Shown: positions 41,793 through 49,870, counted from the first letter of the stretch. The stretch: 64,000 bases of DNA from Kitasatospora sp. MMS16-BH015 (GCF_002943525.1 NZ_CP025394.1:5580001-5644000), one strand, 5' to 3'. Numbers and translations: made by a program. The notes: generated by a model not told the origin, from the letters alone.

Positions 41793-42431
41793 TCAGGTGA
41801 GCAGCCGGGGCGAGAGCGCGCCGCAGGTCAGGAGCTCCAGCTCGGCCCCGGCGTCCCGCAGGTCGGTGAGCACCAGCTCGTCGTACATCAGCAGGGCCGA
41901 CTGCTCGGGCCAGACGATCGCCCAGAGCCAGAGCCCGCGGGCCTCGCCGACGAAGACGGCCCGGTCAGCCGGGGCGTCCGGCACGTGGAACATCGGGGTG
42001 GGGCGGCCGGCGGCCATCAGCTTGGCGTCGGCGGGCTTGTAGAGCGAGACCGAGGGCCCCGGATCCGGGCCGGGCAGGCCCGCGTACCGGGCGCCGAGGC
42101 CGACGCCGAGCTCCTCGGCCACCAGCACCAGCTCGCCGAAGCCGCCGAGCGGCGCGGGGCCGGAGCAGGCCACGGCGGTGGCCCGGGCGCCGGAGAGGTC
42201 GTCGCCCGCGTGGGCGATGCCGGTGTACAGCCAGCCGACCGGCAGCGGCCAGGGCAGCCAGACCGGCACCTGCGAGCGGGCCACGGCCACCCCGAGCGCC
42301 TCGACGCTCGGTGGCAGCACAGGCTGCATCGGGTGCACTGCGCCGTGCTGGTCGCACTGCCAGGTGTCGGAGAAGAGACCGGGCGCGCGGACCCGGCCGG
42401 CGCACCTCGGGCAGCTTGGCTCGCCCCTCAT
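41793..42431 (-). CDS. DUF6758-type protein with N-terminal zinc-ribbon half
   Basis: A 212-residue protein from the ATG at 42431; a TTG at 42440 is closer to the AGGAGG and cannot be excluded. The N-terminus has CPRCAGRVRAPGLFSDTWQCDQHG, with Cys and His positions suggesting a zinc ribbon. The rest is hydrophobic/Trp-rich without membrane helices (PVWLPWPLPVGWLYTGIAHAGDD; ARGLWLWAIVWPEQSALLMYDELVLTDL). The family is conserved in streptomycetes and of unknown function. The family number is from memory. Confidence 0.75.
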   Translation of the reverse strand: MRGEPSCPRCAGRVRAPGLFSDTWQCDQHGAVHPMQPVLPPSVEALGVAVARSQVPVWLPWPLPVGWLYTGIAHAGDDLSGARATAVACSGPAPLGGFGELVLVAEELGVGLGARYAGLPGPDPGPSVSLYKPADAKLMAAGRPTPMFHVPDAPADRAVFVGEARGLWLWAIVWPEQSALLMYDELVLTDLRDAGAELELLTCGALSPRLLT

Positions 42432-42617
42432 GACTGACAACGGTCCTCCTCCCGGAGCGCCGCGTCAAGGACGATCACCCGTACGGGGCGCGTCGCTCAC
42501 TCCCCCCGAACCGCCCGCGATACCGCGGCGGCCCCGCCCGGTGCCCGGGCAGTCCTAAGGGGATGTCCCGTGACGCGTACCGGCAAACGCCGCACCCGCA
42601 CAGGGCGGCTCCGGACG

Positions 42618-42673
42618 CACTGACGCCCCGTCATCCGGCTCGTGGAGCTCAGGTGGATGACAGGGCGTCAGTG
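42618..42673 (-). terminator. Long hairpin after the 48-residue gene
   Basis: CACTGACGCCCCGTCATCC (42618-42636) pairs with GGATGACAGGGCGTCAGTG (42655-42673), 18 of 19 positions, with an 18-nt loop. It is 45 bp beyond the stop of the small gene ending at 42718, in the direction of transcription. Confidence 0.85.
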
Positions 42674-42717
42674 GGGTATCGGGGGCTCCGCCGCGGCCGG
42701 GGCCGGGGCGGCTCCGG

Positions 42718-42864
42718 TCAGGCCGCCTTGCACGGGCGGATGAGCAGACGTTCGCCGGTGCGGGCGGCGGCCTCGACCAGCTCGCGCACCGTGGCGGCGT
42801 CGGCGATCAGGCTGTCGGTCGCGGTGCCCTGGGCGTCGTCCAGGCGGAGGATCTCGAAACGCAT
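42718..42864 (-). CDS. 48-residue conserved small protein
   Basis: MRFEILRLDDAQGTATDSLI followed by ADAATVRELVEAAARTGERLLIRPCKAA. AAGGAG precedes the ATG. The pattern is one beta strand, then an amphipathic helix and a final strand, with a lone Cys near the end. No family function is known to me. The gene has its own elaborate AT-rich promoter region (43070-43142) and a strong terminator, so it is a separately controlled transcript, which is notable for so small a protein. Confidence 0.8.
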   Translation of the reverse strand: MRFEILRLDDAQGTATDSLIADAATVRELVEAAARTGERLLIRPCKAA

Positions 42865-43176
42865 GGGGGCCTCTCCTTCTCTGGCCTCGGTGGCTTGCGA
42901 GGCGCGTTCGGTTCGGTCGTTCGTGCGGGAGGTGCGGTGTCGCGGTGCGGGGGTCGTACCGACCACGGTGTCGGATCCCGACTTCCAGGTCGTTGCCCGC
43001 CCGTTAAGTCCCGGTTTCGGCCCCGCGGGGCCATCAGTGTCAACGGGGGCGCTGCTACGAATGATTCCCGGACAGAATCAAATATTACCCGAGCTAAAGA
43101 TTTCTGTCCCGTGCTATGTCAAGTCGGCGTGATGTAGATCACAACTACTGGTGTACGGGAGGTTCAGTTGGGCGGT
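42865..43176. other. 312-bp AT-rich promoter region of the small protein
   Basis: No gene seen. This is one of the most AT-rich parts of the window. It holds the regulatory cluster at 43070-43142, then a leader of about 220 nt of GC-rich sequence before the start at 42864. The right end abuts the stop of the alpha/beta hydrolase (43177). Confidence 0.7.
43070..43142 (-). promoter_or_regulatory. Promoter with CRP-like box and flanking inverted repeat
   Basis: On the minus strand, in order: a CRP-like dyad GTGAT-GTAG-ATCAC (43129-43142); a consensus -35 TTGACA (complement of 43117-43122); TTCTGTCC/GGACAGAA inverted repeat arms (43102-43109 and 43070-43077) that enclose the probable -10 (CTTTAG or TTTAGC). 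The CRP-like site sits where an activator would touch RNA polymerase, and the inverted repeat could be a repressor operator. Confidence 0.6.
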
Positions 43177-44076
43177 TCAGGCCCAGAAGGCGGCGAGTGC
43201 GGCGGCCGTGGCGGCGGGCTGCTCGGCGTTGGGGGAGTGGCCGGCGTCCGGCACGGTCACCCGGGCGGCGCCGAGGCGCTCGGCCATCGCGGTCTGCTCC
43301 TCGACCGGCCAGGCGTAGTCCCGCACGCCCGAGAGCACCAGCTTGGGCAGCGGCACGGCGGCCAGCTCGGCCACCCGGTCCGGGGCCGCGATCAGGTGGG
43401 CGCCCATGGCGGCCAGGGCCGTCGGCACGTTGGCCAGCCAGCGGCGGTGCAGGAAGGCGGCGATCTCGGCCCGCGGCCGGGTGGCGCCCGAACCCTCCTC
43501 CATCTGCTGCATCACCTGCCAGATGCTCTCCAGATCCATCGAACCGAGCGCGTCCACCAACAGCTTCGTCCGGGCCGCCTCGCCCGGCTCGATCGCACCC
43601 GGGCCGGTGGCGAGCAGGGTCAGCGAACGCCAGGGCAGCGCGGCCTCCGCGCCCTCCCGGGCGCCGGCCGCAGCGGCGAGTACGGCCTCGCGGACCACCT
43701 GGCCGCCGAAGGAGTGGCCGAGCAGGTGCAGCGGGCCGTCCCCGGCCAGGCCGGTCGCCGTTTCGGTGAGGGCCCCGGTCATCGCGAGCACGTCCTGGGC
43801 CAGCTCGGCGACGGCGTACGCGGCCGGGTCGGCCGGGCCACCGGACTCGTACTGGCCACGCTGGTCGACCGTCACCACCCGGTAGCCGGCCTCGGCGAGC
43901 GGGGCCAGCAGGGCGATGAAGTCCTCCTTGCTCCCGGTGAAGCCGGGCACCAGCAGCGCCGTCCCGCGCACGGCCCCGGCCGGCTCGGCCAGGTGCGCGG
44001 CGAACTCGCCCCGGGGGGTGGCCAGCCGCAGGGCCCGGGCGCAGCCGGGGAGGTTCAGGAAGGGCGGCGTGCTCAT
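43177..44076 (-). CDS. Alpha/beta hydrolase
   Basis: A 299-residue enzyme from the ATG at 44076 (AGGAG nine bases upstream). The oxyanion-hole region is LLVPGFTGSKEDF, the nucleophile elbow is LLGHSFGGQ, the acid is likely in GVRDYAWPVEEQ and the base is in PDAGHSPN. VDQRGQYESGG is typical of the haloperoxidase/esterase group. No signal peptide. Substrate unknown. It is read in the same direction as the helicase, 197 bp downstream of it. Confidence 0.9.
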   Translation of the reverse strand: MSTPPFLNLPGCARALRLATPRGEFAAHLAEPAGAVRGTALLVPGFTGSKEDFIALLAPLAEAGYRVVTVDQRGQYESGGPADPAAYAVAELAQDVLAMTGALTETATGLAGDGPLHLLGHSFGGQVVREAVLAAAAGAREGAEAALPWRSLTLLATGPGAIEPGEAARTKLLVDALGSMDLESIWQVMQQMEEGSGATRPRAEIAAFLHRRWLANVPTALAAMGAHLIAAPDRVAELAAVPLPKLVLSGVRDYAWPVEEQTAMAERLGAARVTVPDAGHSPNAEQPAATAAALAAFWA

Positions 44077-44273
44077 CGGGTCGGGCTCCTTCACCAGGCG
44101 TACGGGCTGGTCGGTCGGCTTCGACCGTGTCTGCATGTCTGAGTGCGTGCGGGTGTGCGTGCGGGTGCGGGTGCTGCATGCGGGCTGCGCTCCGTCCGCC
44201 GGAGGGCGGGGAACGCGGGACGGGCGGGCGGATCGTACCGATCCGCCCGCCCGTCCCGTCACTTGCTCGGTGC

Positions 44274-45090
44274 TCAGCTCTTCGCAGGGGCCTTGGCGGC
44301 GGTCTTGCGGGCGGCCGTCTTCTTGACCGGAGCCTCCGCCGGGGCGGTTGCGGCGGCCTTGCGGGCCCGGGGCGCCTTGGCCGGAGCCTCGGTGACCTCG
44401 GCCGTCTCGGCCTTGGGGGCGGCGGCCTTGCGGGTGCGCTTGGCCGGGGCCGGGATCTCGACCGTGGCCTCGGCGACGACGGCCTCGGCGGCCTTCTTGG
44501 CGGCCGTCTTGCGGGTGGTGGTCTTCTTGGCCGGGGCCTCGACGACCTCCGCGACAGCCTCCGCCTTGGGGGCGGCGGCCTTGCGGGTGCGCTTGACGGG
44601 GGCGGCCTCGGTGGCCTCGGCCACGACGGCCTCGGCGGCCTTCTTGGCGGCGGTCTTGCGAGCAGCGGTCTTCTTGACCGGAGCCTCGACGATGACCTCC
44701 GCGACGGCCTCCACGACCTCGGCCTTGGGGGCGGCGGCCTTGCGGGTGCGCTTGGCCGGGGCCGGGATCTCGACCGTGGCCTCCGCGACCTTCTTGGCGG
44801 CGGTCTTGCGAGCAGCGGTCTTCTTGACCGGAGCCTCGACGACGACCTCCGCGACGACCTCCACGACCTCGGCCTTGGGGGCGGCGGCCTTGCGGGTGCG
44901 CTTGGCCGGGGCGGCCTCGGTGGCCTCGGCCACGACGGCCTCGGCGACCTTCTTGGCGGCCGTCTTGCGAGCAGCGGTCTTCTTGACCGGAGCCTCGACG
45001 ACGGCCTCCGCGACGACCTCCAAGACCTCCGCCTTGGGCGCGGCGGTCTTGGGGGCGGCAGCCTTGCGGCTGCGCGGCGCGGGCACCTCG
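44274..45090 (-). repeat. Coding repeat: histone-H1-like tail of the helicase
   Basis: Alternating blocks of KKTAARKTAAKK (five copies, variants KKTTTRKTAAKK and KTAAKAPAKS) and KRTRKAAAPKAE (four copies) separated by acidic Val/Glu/Ala spacers (VVEVVAEVVVEAP). The DNA repeats are near-identical over 100 bp or more. Confidence 0.88.
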
Positions 45091-47024
45091 GCGACCACGG
45101 CGGCCTCGGTCTCGACCGGGGCGGTGGTGGTGGCAGCGGCGGCGGCCTTGCGGGTGCGGGTGCGCTTGGCCGGCGCCGGGACCTCGACGGTCTCGACGAC
45201 AGCGGCGGCGACCGCGACGGGCGCGGCGGCCGGCGCAGCCGGGGCGGTCTCCACCGGGGCGACCGGGGCGGCCGTGGCGGTCTCGACGGCGGCCGTCGGC
45301 TGACCGGCCGAGCGACCGCGCCGCGAGCGGCTGCGGCGGCTGGGGGCCGCCTCGCCGGCGGCCGGGGCCTCCATGGCCGGAGCCGGGGCGGGGGCCTCGG
45401 TGGTGGCCGGGGCCTCGACCGCCTGGTTCGCGGCGGCCGCAGCGGCGGAGCCGCCACGGTTGCGACGGCGACGGCGACGCGGGGCCGCCTCGCCCTCGGC
45501 GGCCGGACCGGTCAGCGGAGCCTCGGTGGCCGGGGCCTCGACGGCCGGGTTCGCGGCGGAGGAACCACCACGGGTGCGACGGCGCTCGCGCGGCGGGCGG
45601 GCCGGACGCTGCTCGGCGGTACGGGCACCGGGGCCCGCCTCGCCACGGCCGCCGCGCTCGCCACCGCGACCACCACGGTCACGGTCACGGTCGCGACCGC
45701 CACGGCCACCGCGGCCGCCGGTCTCGCCCAGGTCCTCGAGGGTCTCGGCGCCGAGACCGGCGCGGGTGCGCTCGGACCGCGGCAGGACGCCCTTGGTGCC
45801 CGGGGCGATCTTCAGCAGCTCGTAGAAGTGCGGGGAGGTCGAGTAGGTCTCCTCGGGCTCGTTGAAGTTGAGCTCGAGCGCCTTGTTGATGAGCTGCCAG
45901 CGCGGGATGTCGTCCCAGTCGACCAGCGTCACGGCGGTGCCGGAGGCGCCGGCGCGGCCGGTGCGGCCGATCCGGTGCAGGTAGGTCTTCTCGTCCTCGG
46001 TGCACTGGTAGTTGACGACGTGCGTGACGCCCTCGACGTCGATGCCACGGGCGGCGACGTCGGTGCAGACCAGCACGTCCACCTTGCCGGAGCGGAAGGC
46101 CCGCAGGGCCTGCTCGCGGGCACCCTGGCCGAGGTCGCCGTGCACGGCGCCGGCCGCGAAGCCGCGCTGGGTCAGCTGGTCGGCCACGTCGGCGGCGGTG
46201 CGCTTGGTGCGGCAGAAGATCATCGCCAGCCCGCGGCCCTCGGCCTGCAGGATGCGGGCGACCATCTCGACCTTGTCGAGCGAGTGCGCACGGAAGACGT
46301 GCTGCTCGATGTTGGCCACGGTGTGGCCGGTGTCGTCCGGCGCGGCGGCGCGGATGTGGGTCGGCTGGCTCATGTAGCGGCGGGCGAGGCTGATGACCTG
46401 GCCCGGCATGGTGGCCGAGAAGAGCAGGGTCTGCCGCTTGGCGGGCAGCATGGTGATGATCTTCTCGACGTCGGGCAGGAAGCCCAGGTCGAGCATCTCG
46501 TCGGCCTCGTCGAGGACGAGCGCACGGACCTTCGACAGGTTGAGCTTGCGCTGGCCGGCCAGGTCGAGCAGGCGGCCGGGGGTGCCGACGATGATGTCGA
46601 CGCCCTTCTGCAGCGCCTCGACCTGCGGCTCGTATGCCCGGCCGCCGTAGATGGCGAGCACGCGGACGTTGCGGACCTTGCCCGCGGTCTGGAGGTCGTT
46701 GGTGACCTGGGTGCAGAGTTCACGGGTGGGCACCACGATGAGCGCCTGCGGGTGGTCGCTCAGCTGGTCCTCGGTGGCCCGGCCGGCGTCGATGTCGGCG
46801 CGCACGACGACCCGCTCGATCAGCGGGAGGCCGAAGCCGAGGGTCTTGCCGGTGCCGGTCTTCGCCTGGCCGATGACGTCGTGGCCGGTCAGCGCGACCG
46901 GCAGCGTCATCTCCTGGATCGGGAAGGGGTGGACGATGCCGACGGCCTCCAGAGCCTCGGCGGTCTCCGGGAGGATCCCGAGCTCTCGGAAGGTGGTCTT
47001 CGGGGTGTCAACGGTGGTGGACAG
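44274..47024 (-). CDS. rhlE: DEAD-box RNA helicase with Lys/Ala-rich tail (RhlE type)
   Basis: About 916 residues. Core motifs in order: Q motif GIVHPFPIQ, motif I AKTGTGKT, Ia PTRELCTQV, GG, Ib TPGRLL, II VLDEADEML, III SATMP, IV IFCRTK, V TDVAARGID, VI HRIGRTGRAG. The core ends near residue 420. Gly/Arg-rich (RGGRGGRDRDRDRGG) and Arg/Pro segments follow, then from about residue 645 a repeated Lys/Ala tail. No ATG, GTG or TTG lies in frame just before the Q-motif region. The best start is a CTG at 47024 with GGAAGAGG seven bases upstream, giving (M)STTVDTPKTTFRELG. It probably unwinds structured RNA, for example in ribosome assembly or cold adaptation. Confidence 0.85.
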   Translation of the reverse strand: MSTTVDTPKTTFRELGILPETAEALEAVGIVHPFPIQEMTLPVALTGHDVIGQAKTGTGKTLGFGLPLIERVVVRADIDAGRATEDQLSDHPQALIVVPTRELCTQVTNDLQTAGKVRNVRVLAIYGGRAYEPQVEALQKGVDIIVGTPGRLLDLAGQRKLNLSKVRALVLDEADEMLDLGFLPDVEKIITMLPAKRQTLLFSATMPGQVISLARRYMSQPTHIRAAAPDDTGHTVANIEQHVFRAHSLDKVEMVARILQAEGRGLAMIFCRTKRTAADVADQLTQRGFAAGAVHGDLGQGAREQALRAFRSGKVDVLVCTDVAARGIDVEGVTHVVNYQCTEDEKTYLHRIGRTGRAGASGTAVTLVDWDDIPRWQLINKALELNFNEPEETYSTSPHFYELLKIAPGTKGVLPRSERTRAGLGAETLEDLGETGGRGGRGGRDRDRDRGGRGGERGGRGEAGPGARTAEQRPARPPRERRRTRGGSSAANPAVEAPATEAPLTGPAAEGEAAPRRRRRRNRGGSAAAAAANQAVEAPATTEAPAPAPAMEAPAAGEAAPSRRSRSRRGRSAGQPTAAVETATAAPVAPVETAPAAPAAAPVAVAAAVVETVEVPAPAKRTRTRKAAAAATTTAPVETEAAVVAEVPAPRSRKAAAPKTAAPKAEVLEVVAEAVVEAPVKKTAARKTAAKKVAEAVVAEATEAAPAKRTRKAAAPKAEVVEVVAEVVVEAPVKKTAARKTAAKKVAEATVEIPAPAKRTRKAAAPKAEVVEAVAEVIVEAPVKKTAARKTAAKKAAEAVVAEATEAAPVKRTRKAAAPKAEAVAEVVEAPAKKTTTRKTAAKKAAEAVVAEATVEIPAPAKRTRKAAAPKAETAEVTEAPAKAPRARKAAATAPAEAPVKKTAARKTAAKAPAKS

Positions 47025-47564
47025 GGTGCTGCCTCTTCCATGTGGATGGGACCGAGAGCGAGAGGGCGGCGGGCAGCCAGCATCCTGCGTGCGGGCCGGA
47101 CCGGCCCTGCGGAAACTGGACGCACACCGCGCCGGCCCCTGCGGCCTGCCCGTCACGGCCGGCCCTGAGGGAGGGCGCGTCGTGCGGCGGCGTGGGGGAG
47201 GATCCCTGCGGGGCCATGCGCGGGACCTTCGCCGACGGAAGCGGCGCGGTCCGCGGCGACCTTCGCTCGGCCACTGATGCGGTGCCACGGCCCGAAGTCC
47301 GGGCCGAGGTCGGAGCCGATCGGGTCTCCGACCGGGCATCCGCGTACGTGAGGCCGATGCCGTACGGAGCGGTAACACCCCGTCTGGGTACATCGGGCCT
47401 CACTACCACCATACAGTCAGGCGGCGACTCGAACACGTGACGCGTCTTACTCCGTGGGGGCAGACCCACGAGGACCACCTGGGCAGCGGTGCTCCGGGCC
47501 GCCGCGGAGACCGTCGCAGGGGCTCGCGCGGGCAGGGGGGCGGGAGGGTCTAGGGTGGCGAACC
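47025..47564. other. 540-bp divergent region with probable long helicase leader
   Basis: No gene is convincing. On the minus strand TATGGT (complement of 47408-47413) is a good -10, which would give the helicase mRNA a leader near 380 nt. Long leaders are common for cold-regulated DEAD-box helicases. The plus-strand gene starts at 47565, with AGGGTC and a possible -10 TAGGGT shortly before it. Confidence 0.5.
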
Positions 47565-48308
47565 ATGGACACTCAGGACGGGACCGCTCAGAACGGTCAG
47601 GGCGGTCAGGACGGGACCTCGATCGGCGACTGGACCAGCGCGGCGGCCGACCCCGGCTACCGCGCGGCGGTGCTGGACCTGCTCGGCGCCCTCGCCTACG
47701 GCGAGCTGAGCGCCTTCGAGCGGCTCGCGGAGGACGCCAAGATGGCGCCCGGACTGCCGGACAAGGCCGCGCTGGCCCGGGTGGCCTCGGCCGAGTTCCA
47801 GCACTACCAGCTGCTGCACGACCGCCTGACCGAGGTGGGCGCGGACCCGACCGAGGTGATGACCCCCTTCGTCGAGCCGCTGGAGTCCTTCCACCGGATG
47901 ACCGCCCCGGCCGACTGGCTGGAGGGCCTGGTCAAGGCGTACGTGGGCGACGCGATCGCCACCGACTTCTACCGCGAGGTCGCCGTCCGGCTGGACGACG
48001 ACACCCGGGAGCTGGTGCTCCGGGTGATGGCGGACACCGGGCACGCCGAGTTCGCGGTGGACCGGGTGCGGCAGGCCATCGCCGAGGACCCCCGGGTCGG
48101 CGGGCGGCTCGCTCTCTGGGGCCGCCGCCTGATGGGCGAGGCGCTCAGCCAGGCCCAGCGGGTGGTCGCCGAGCGCGACGCGCTCTCCAACCTGCTGGTG
48201 GGCGGGGCCCAGGTCCAGGGCTTCGACCTGGTCGAGGTCGGCAAGATGTTCAACCGGATCACCGAGGCGCACACCAAGCGGATGGCGGTGCTCGGGCTCG
48301 CCTCCTGA
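47565..48308 (+). CDS. Ferritin-like (MiaE-type fold) protein
   Basis: A 247-residue helical protein. Glu/His positions of a ferritin-like di-iron site are visible: LGALAYGELSAFERLAEDA (first Glu), ASAEFQHYQLLHDRL (ExxH), YVGDAIATDFYREVA (Asp/Glu region) and DTGHAEFAVDRV (second ExxH-like pair). The PF13794-type family is related to tRNA hydroxylase MiaE. Whether it acts on tRNA is not established in actinobacteria. It is divergent from the helicase, as Rv3210c is next to rhlE in M. tuberculosis. Confidence 0.85.
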   Translation: MDTQDGTAQNGQGGQDGTSIGDWTSAAADPGYRAAVLDLLGALAYGELSAFERLAEDAKMAPGLPDKAALARVASAEFQHYQLLHDRLTEVGADPTEVMTPFVEPLESFHRMTAPADWLEGLVKAYVGDAIATDFYREVAVRLDDDTRELVLRVMADTGHAEFAVDRVRQAIAEDPRVGGRLALWGRRLMGEALSQAQRVVAERDALSNLLVGGAQVQGFDLVEVGKMFNRITEAHTKRMAVLGLAS

Positions 48309-48317
48309 GGCGGCCGG

Positions 48318-48425
48318 GCGTTGTACGGGCGGTTGTACGGGCGGTTGTGCAAGCGGTTGTAGGAGTGCTTGCGTGAGTGCTTGCACAACGACTTGTACAA
48401 CCACTTGTGCAACCGCTTACGCGTG
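48318..48425. repeat. Nine-unit degenerate tandem repeat with 12-bp period
   Basis: Nine consecutive 12-bp units, each with CTT or (G)TT at positions 3-5 and usually TTG at 4-6: for example CGGTTGTACGGG (48330-48341), CGGTTGTGCAAG, TGCTTGCACAAC, GACTTGTACAAC, CACTTGTGCAAC. Left units end in GGG/AAG and right units in CAAC, so the array also folds as an imperfect hairpin (GGTTGTGCAAGC against GCTTGCACAACG). It fills the gap between convergent genes and covers the stop of the membrane gene at 48417. Confidence 0.85.
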
Positions 48426-48698
48426 GCGGTGGCGGCCGCGCGGGCGGCGGTCGGCCAGGTCCGGGCGGGCCAGGACGGAGACCAGGGCGACGGCCCCGAG
48501 CAGGGCGATCGCCAGGGAGATGCCGGGCAGGCGGCCGTCCAGCGCGTAGCGGCTGATCAGGCCGCCGAGCAGGGCTGCCACCAGGCCGGTGGCGACGGTC
48601 AGGGTGCGCGGGGCCCGGTACCAGCCGGGCAGCAGTGCGAGCGCGCCGACCCCGACGGCCAGACCGATCAGGGCGAAGGCGATCGTCTCGACGGGCAC
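48417..48698 (-). CDS. Small three-helix membrane protein
   Basis: A 93-residue protein from the GTG at 48698 (GGAGG five bases upstream). Three hydrophobic segments: VETIAFALIGLAVGVGALALL, LTVATGLVAALLGGLISRY and GISLAIALLGAVALVSVLA, ending in a basic tail RPDLADRRPRGRHRHA. It resembles transglycosylase-associated (GlsB/YeaQ-like) small membrane proteins in size and layout, but lacks a clear signature. Function unknown. Its last codons run into the 12-bp repeat array. Confidence 0.75.
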   Translation of the reverse strand: MPVETIAFALIGLAVGVGALALLPGWYRAPRTLTVATGLVAALLGGLISRYALDGRLPGISLAIALLGAVALVSVLARPDLADRRPRGRHRHA

Positions 48699-48765
48699 GG
48701 TGACCTCCCGAGCTGCGGCGTTTCCTGACCAGAGCCCTACCGCGTACCCGGGCCCGGCAAACGCG

Positions 48766-48800
48766 ACCGCCCCGGACCTCGTCAAGAGGCCCGGGGCGGT
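48766..48800 (-). terminator. Hairpin after the DUF3107 gene
   Basis: ACCGCCCCGG (48766-48775) pairs with CCGGGGCGGT (48791-48800); after one mismatch, CCTC/GAGG extends the stem around the loop GTCAA. It is 31 bp past the DUF3107 stop. Confidence 0.85.
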
Positions 48801-48831
48801 GCTCGCCGCCGTCGGTGACGGCGGGAGGTGC

Positions 48832-49059
48832 TCAGAGGGTGCCGAAGCCCACCTTGCGCACGCTCGGCTCGCCGATCTCCACGTACGCCAGGCGCTCGGC
48901 CGGGACGATCACACGGCGGCCGTGCTCGTCGGTCAGCGAGAAGACCTTGGCCGAACCGGCCAGTGCATCGGCGACGGCCTTCTCGATCTCCTCCGCGGTC
49001 TGCGTGCTGTCGAGAACGATCTCGCGAGGCGCGTGCTGCACGCCGATCTTGACCTCCAC
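48832..49059 (-). CDS. DUF3107 small conserved protein
   Basis: A 75-residue protein from the GTG at 49059 with GGAGG ten bases upstream. MEVKIGVQHAPREIVLDSTQ opens a compact alpha/beta domain; EEIEKAVADALAGSAKVFSLTDEHGRRVIVPAERLAYVEIG follows. It is nearly universal in actinobacteria (Rv3208A/TB9.4 in M. tuberculosis) and of unknown function; DUF3107 is given from memory. It follows the TetR gene in the same direction, 154 bp downstream. Confidence 0.9.
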   Translation of the reverse strand: MEVKIGVQHAPREIVLDSTQTAEEIEKAVADALAGSAKVFSLTDEHGRRVIVPAERLAYVEIGEPSVRKVGFGTL

Positions 49060-49213
49060 GGCTTCCGTCCCTCCGGGTTGCTGAGCTCCGATGCGCGACC
49101 GCTCCTGAACTGCTGTTCGTGGGCGGCTGCGCCGTACGGCTTCACCATAGAGCACCCGGATGGCCCGGCGGCGGAGCTCCGGAGATCGATGCGGAGATCG
49201 GTACGGGGAGCGG

Positions 49214-49870
49214 CTACTCGCCCGCGGCGTCCGCGGCGGCGTCGGTCGGGTGCATCGGGAAGCCCTTGAGCCCGCGCCAGGCCAGGCTGGCGACCAGCCG
49301 GACGGCCTCGTCGCGCGGGATGTCCAGACCCTGCGAGAGCCAGTACCGGGCGGTGATCTGGGCCATTCCGCAGACGCCGGCGGCGAGCAGCTTGGACTCG
49401 TGCTCGGGCAGGTCGGTGTCCTCGGCGATCACCTTGCTGACCAGCGTCGCGCTGGCGTCCGAGGCGCGCTCGACCCGCTCGCGGACGGCCGGCTCGTTCG
49501 TCAGGTCCGACTCGAAGACCAGGCGGAAGGCGCCGGACTCGCTGGAGACGTAGTTGAAGTACGCGTCCATCGTCGCGGCCACGCGCATCTTGTTGTCGCT
49601 GGTGGCGGAGAGCGCGTCGCGGACGGCGTCCACCAGGGCGTCGCAGTGCTTGTCGAGCAGCGCGAGGTAGAGCTCCAGCTTGCCGGGGAAGTGCTGGTAC
49701 AGCACGGGCTTGCTGACCCCGGCGCGGTCGGCGATGTCGTCCATGGCCGCAGCGTGGTAACCCTGGGCGACGAACACCTCCTGCGCGGCCCCGAGCAGTT
49801 GTTCGCGGCGGGCGCTTCGCGGCAGGCGGGCACCGCGCGGGCGCTCCTGCGCCTCCTGGATGGCCGTCAC
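49214..49870 (-). CDS. TetR-family transcriptional regulator
   Basis: A 218-residue repressor. The DNA-binding helix-turn-helix is RREQLLGAAQEVFVAQGYHAAAMDDIADRAGVSKPVLYQHFPGKLELYLALL, followed by an all-helical ligand domain. GTG start at 49870 with GAGGAG upstream. A good -10, TAGAAT (complement of 49914-49919), lies about 45 bp upstream. It corresponds by position to Rv3208 beside DUF3107 and the helicase block. Its ligand and targets are unknown. Confidence 0.92.
   Translation of the reverse strand: MTAIQEAQERPRGARLPRSARREQLLGAAQEVFVAQGYHAAAMDDIADRAGVSKPVLYQHFPGKLELYLALLDKHCDALVDAVRDALSATSDNKMRVAATMDAYFNYVSSESGAFRLVFESDLTNEPAVRERVERASDASATLVSKVIAEDTDLPEHESKLLAAGVCGMAQITARYWLSQGLDIPRDEAVRLVASLAWRGLKGFPMHPTDAAADAAGE

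Noticed and set aside
46907..47125. Out-of-phase ATG frame at the helicase start
   Set aside because: It is in the wrong phase for the Q motif, ends after about 70 codons and encodes low-complexity sequence. A frameshift is possible but less simple than a CTG start.
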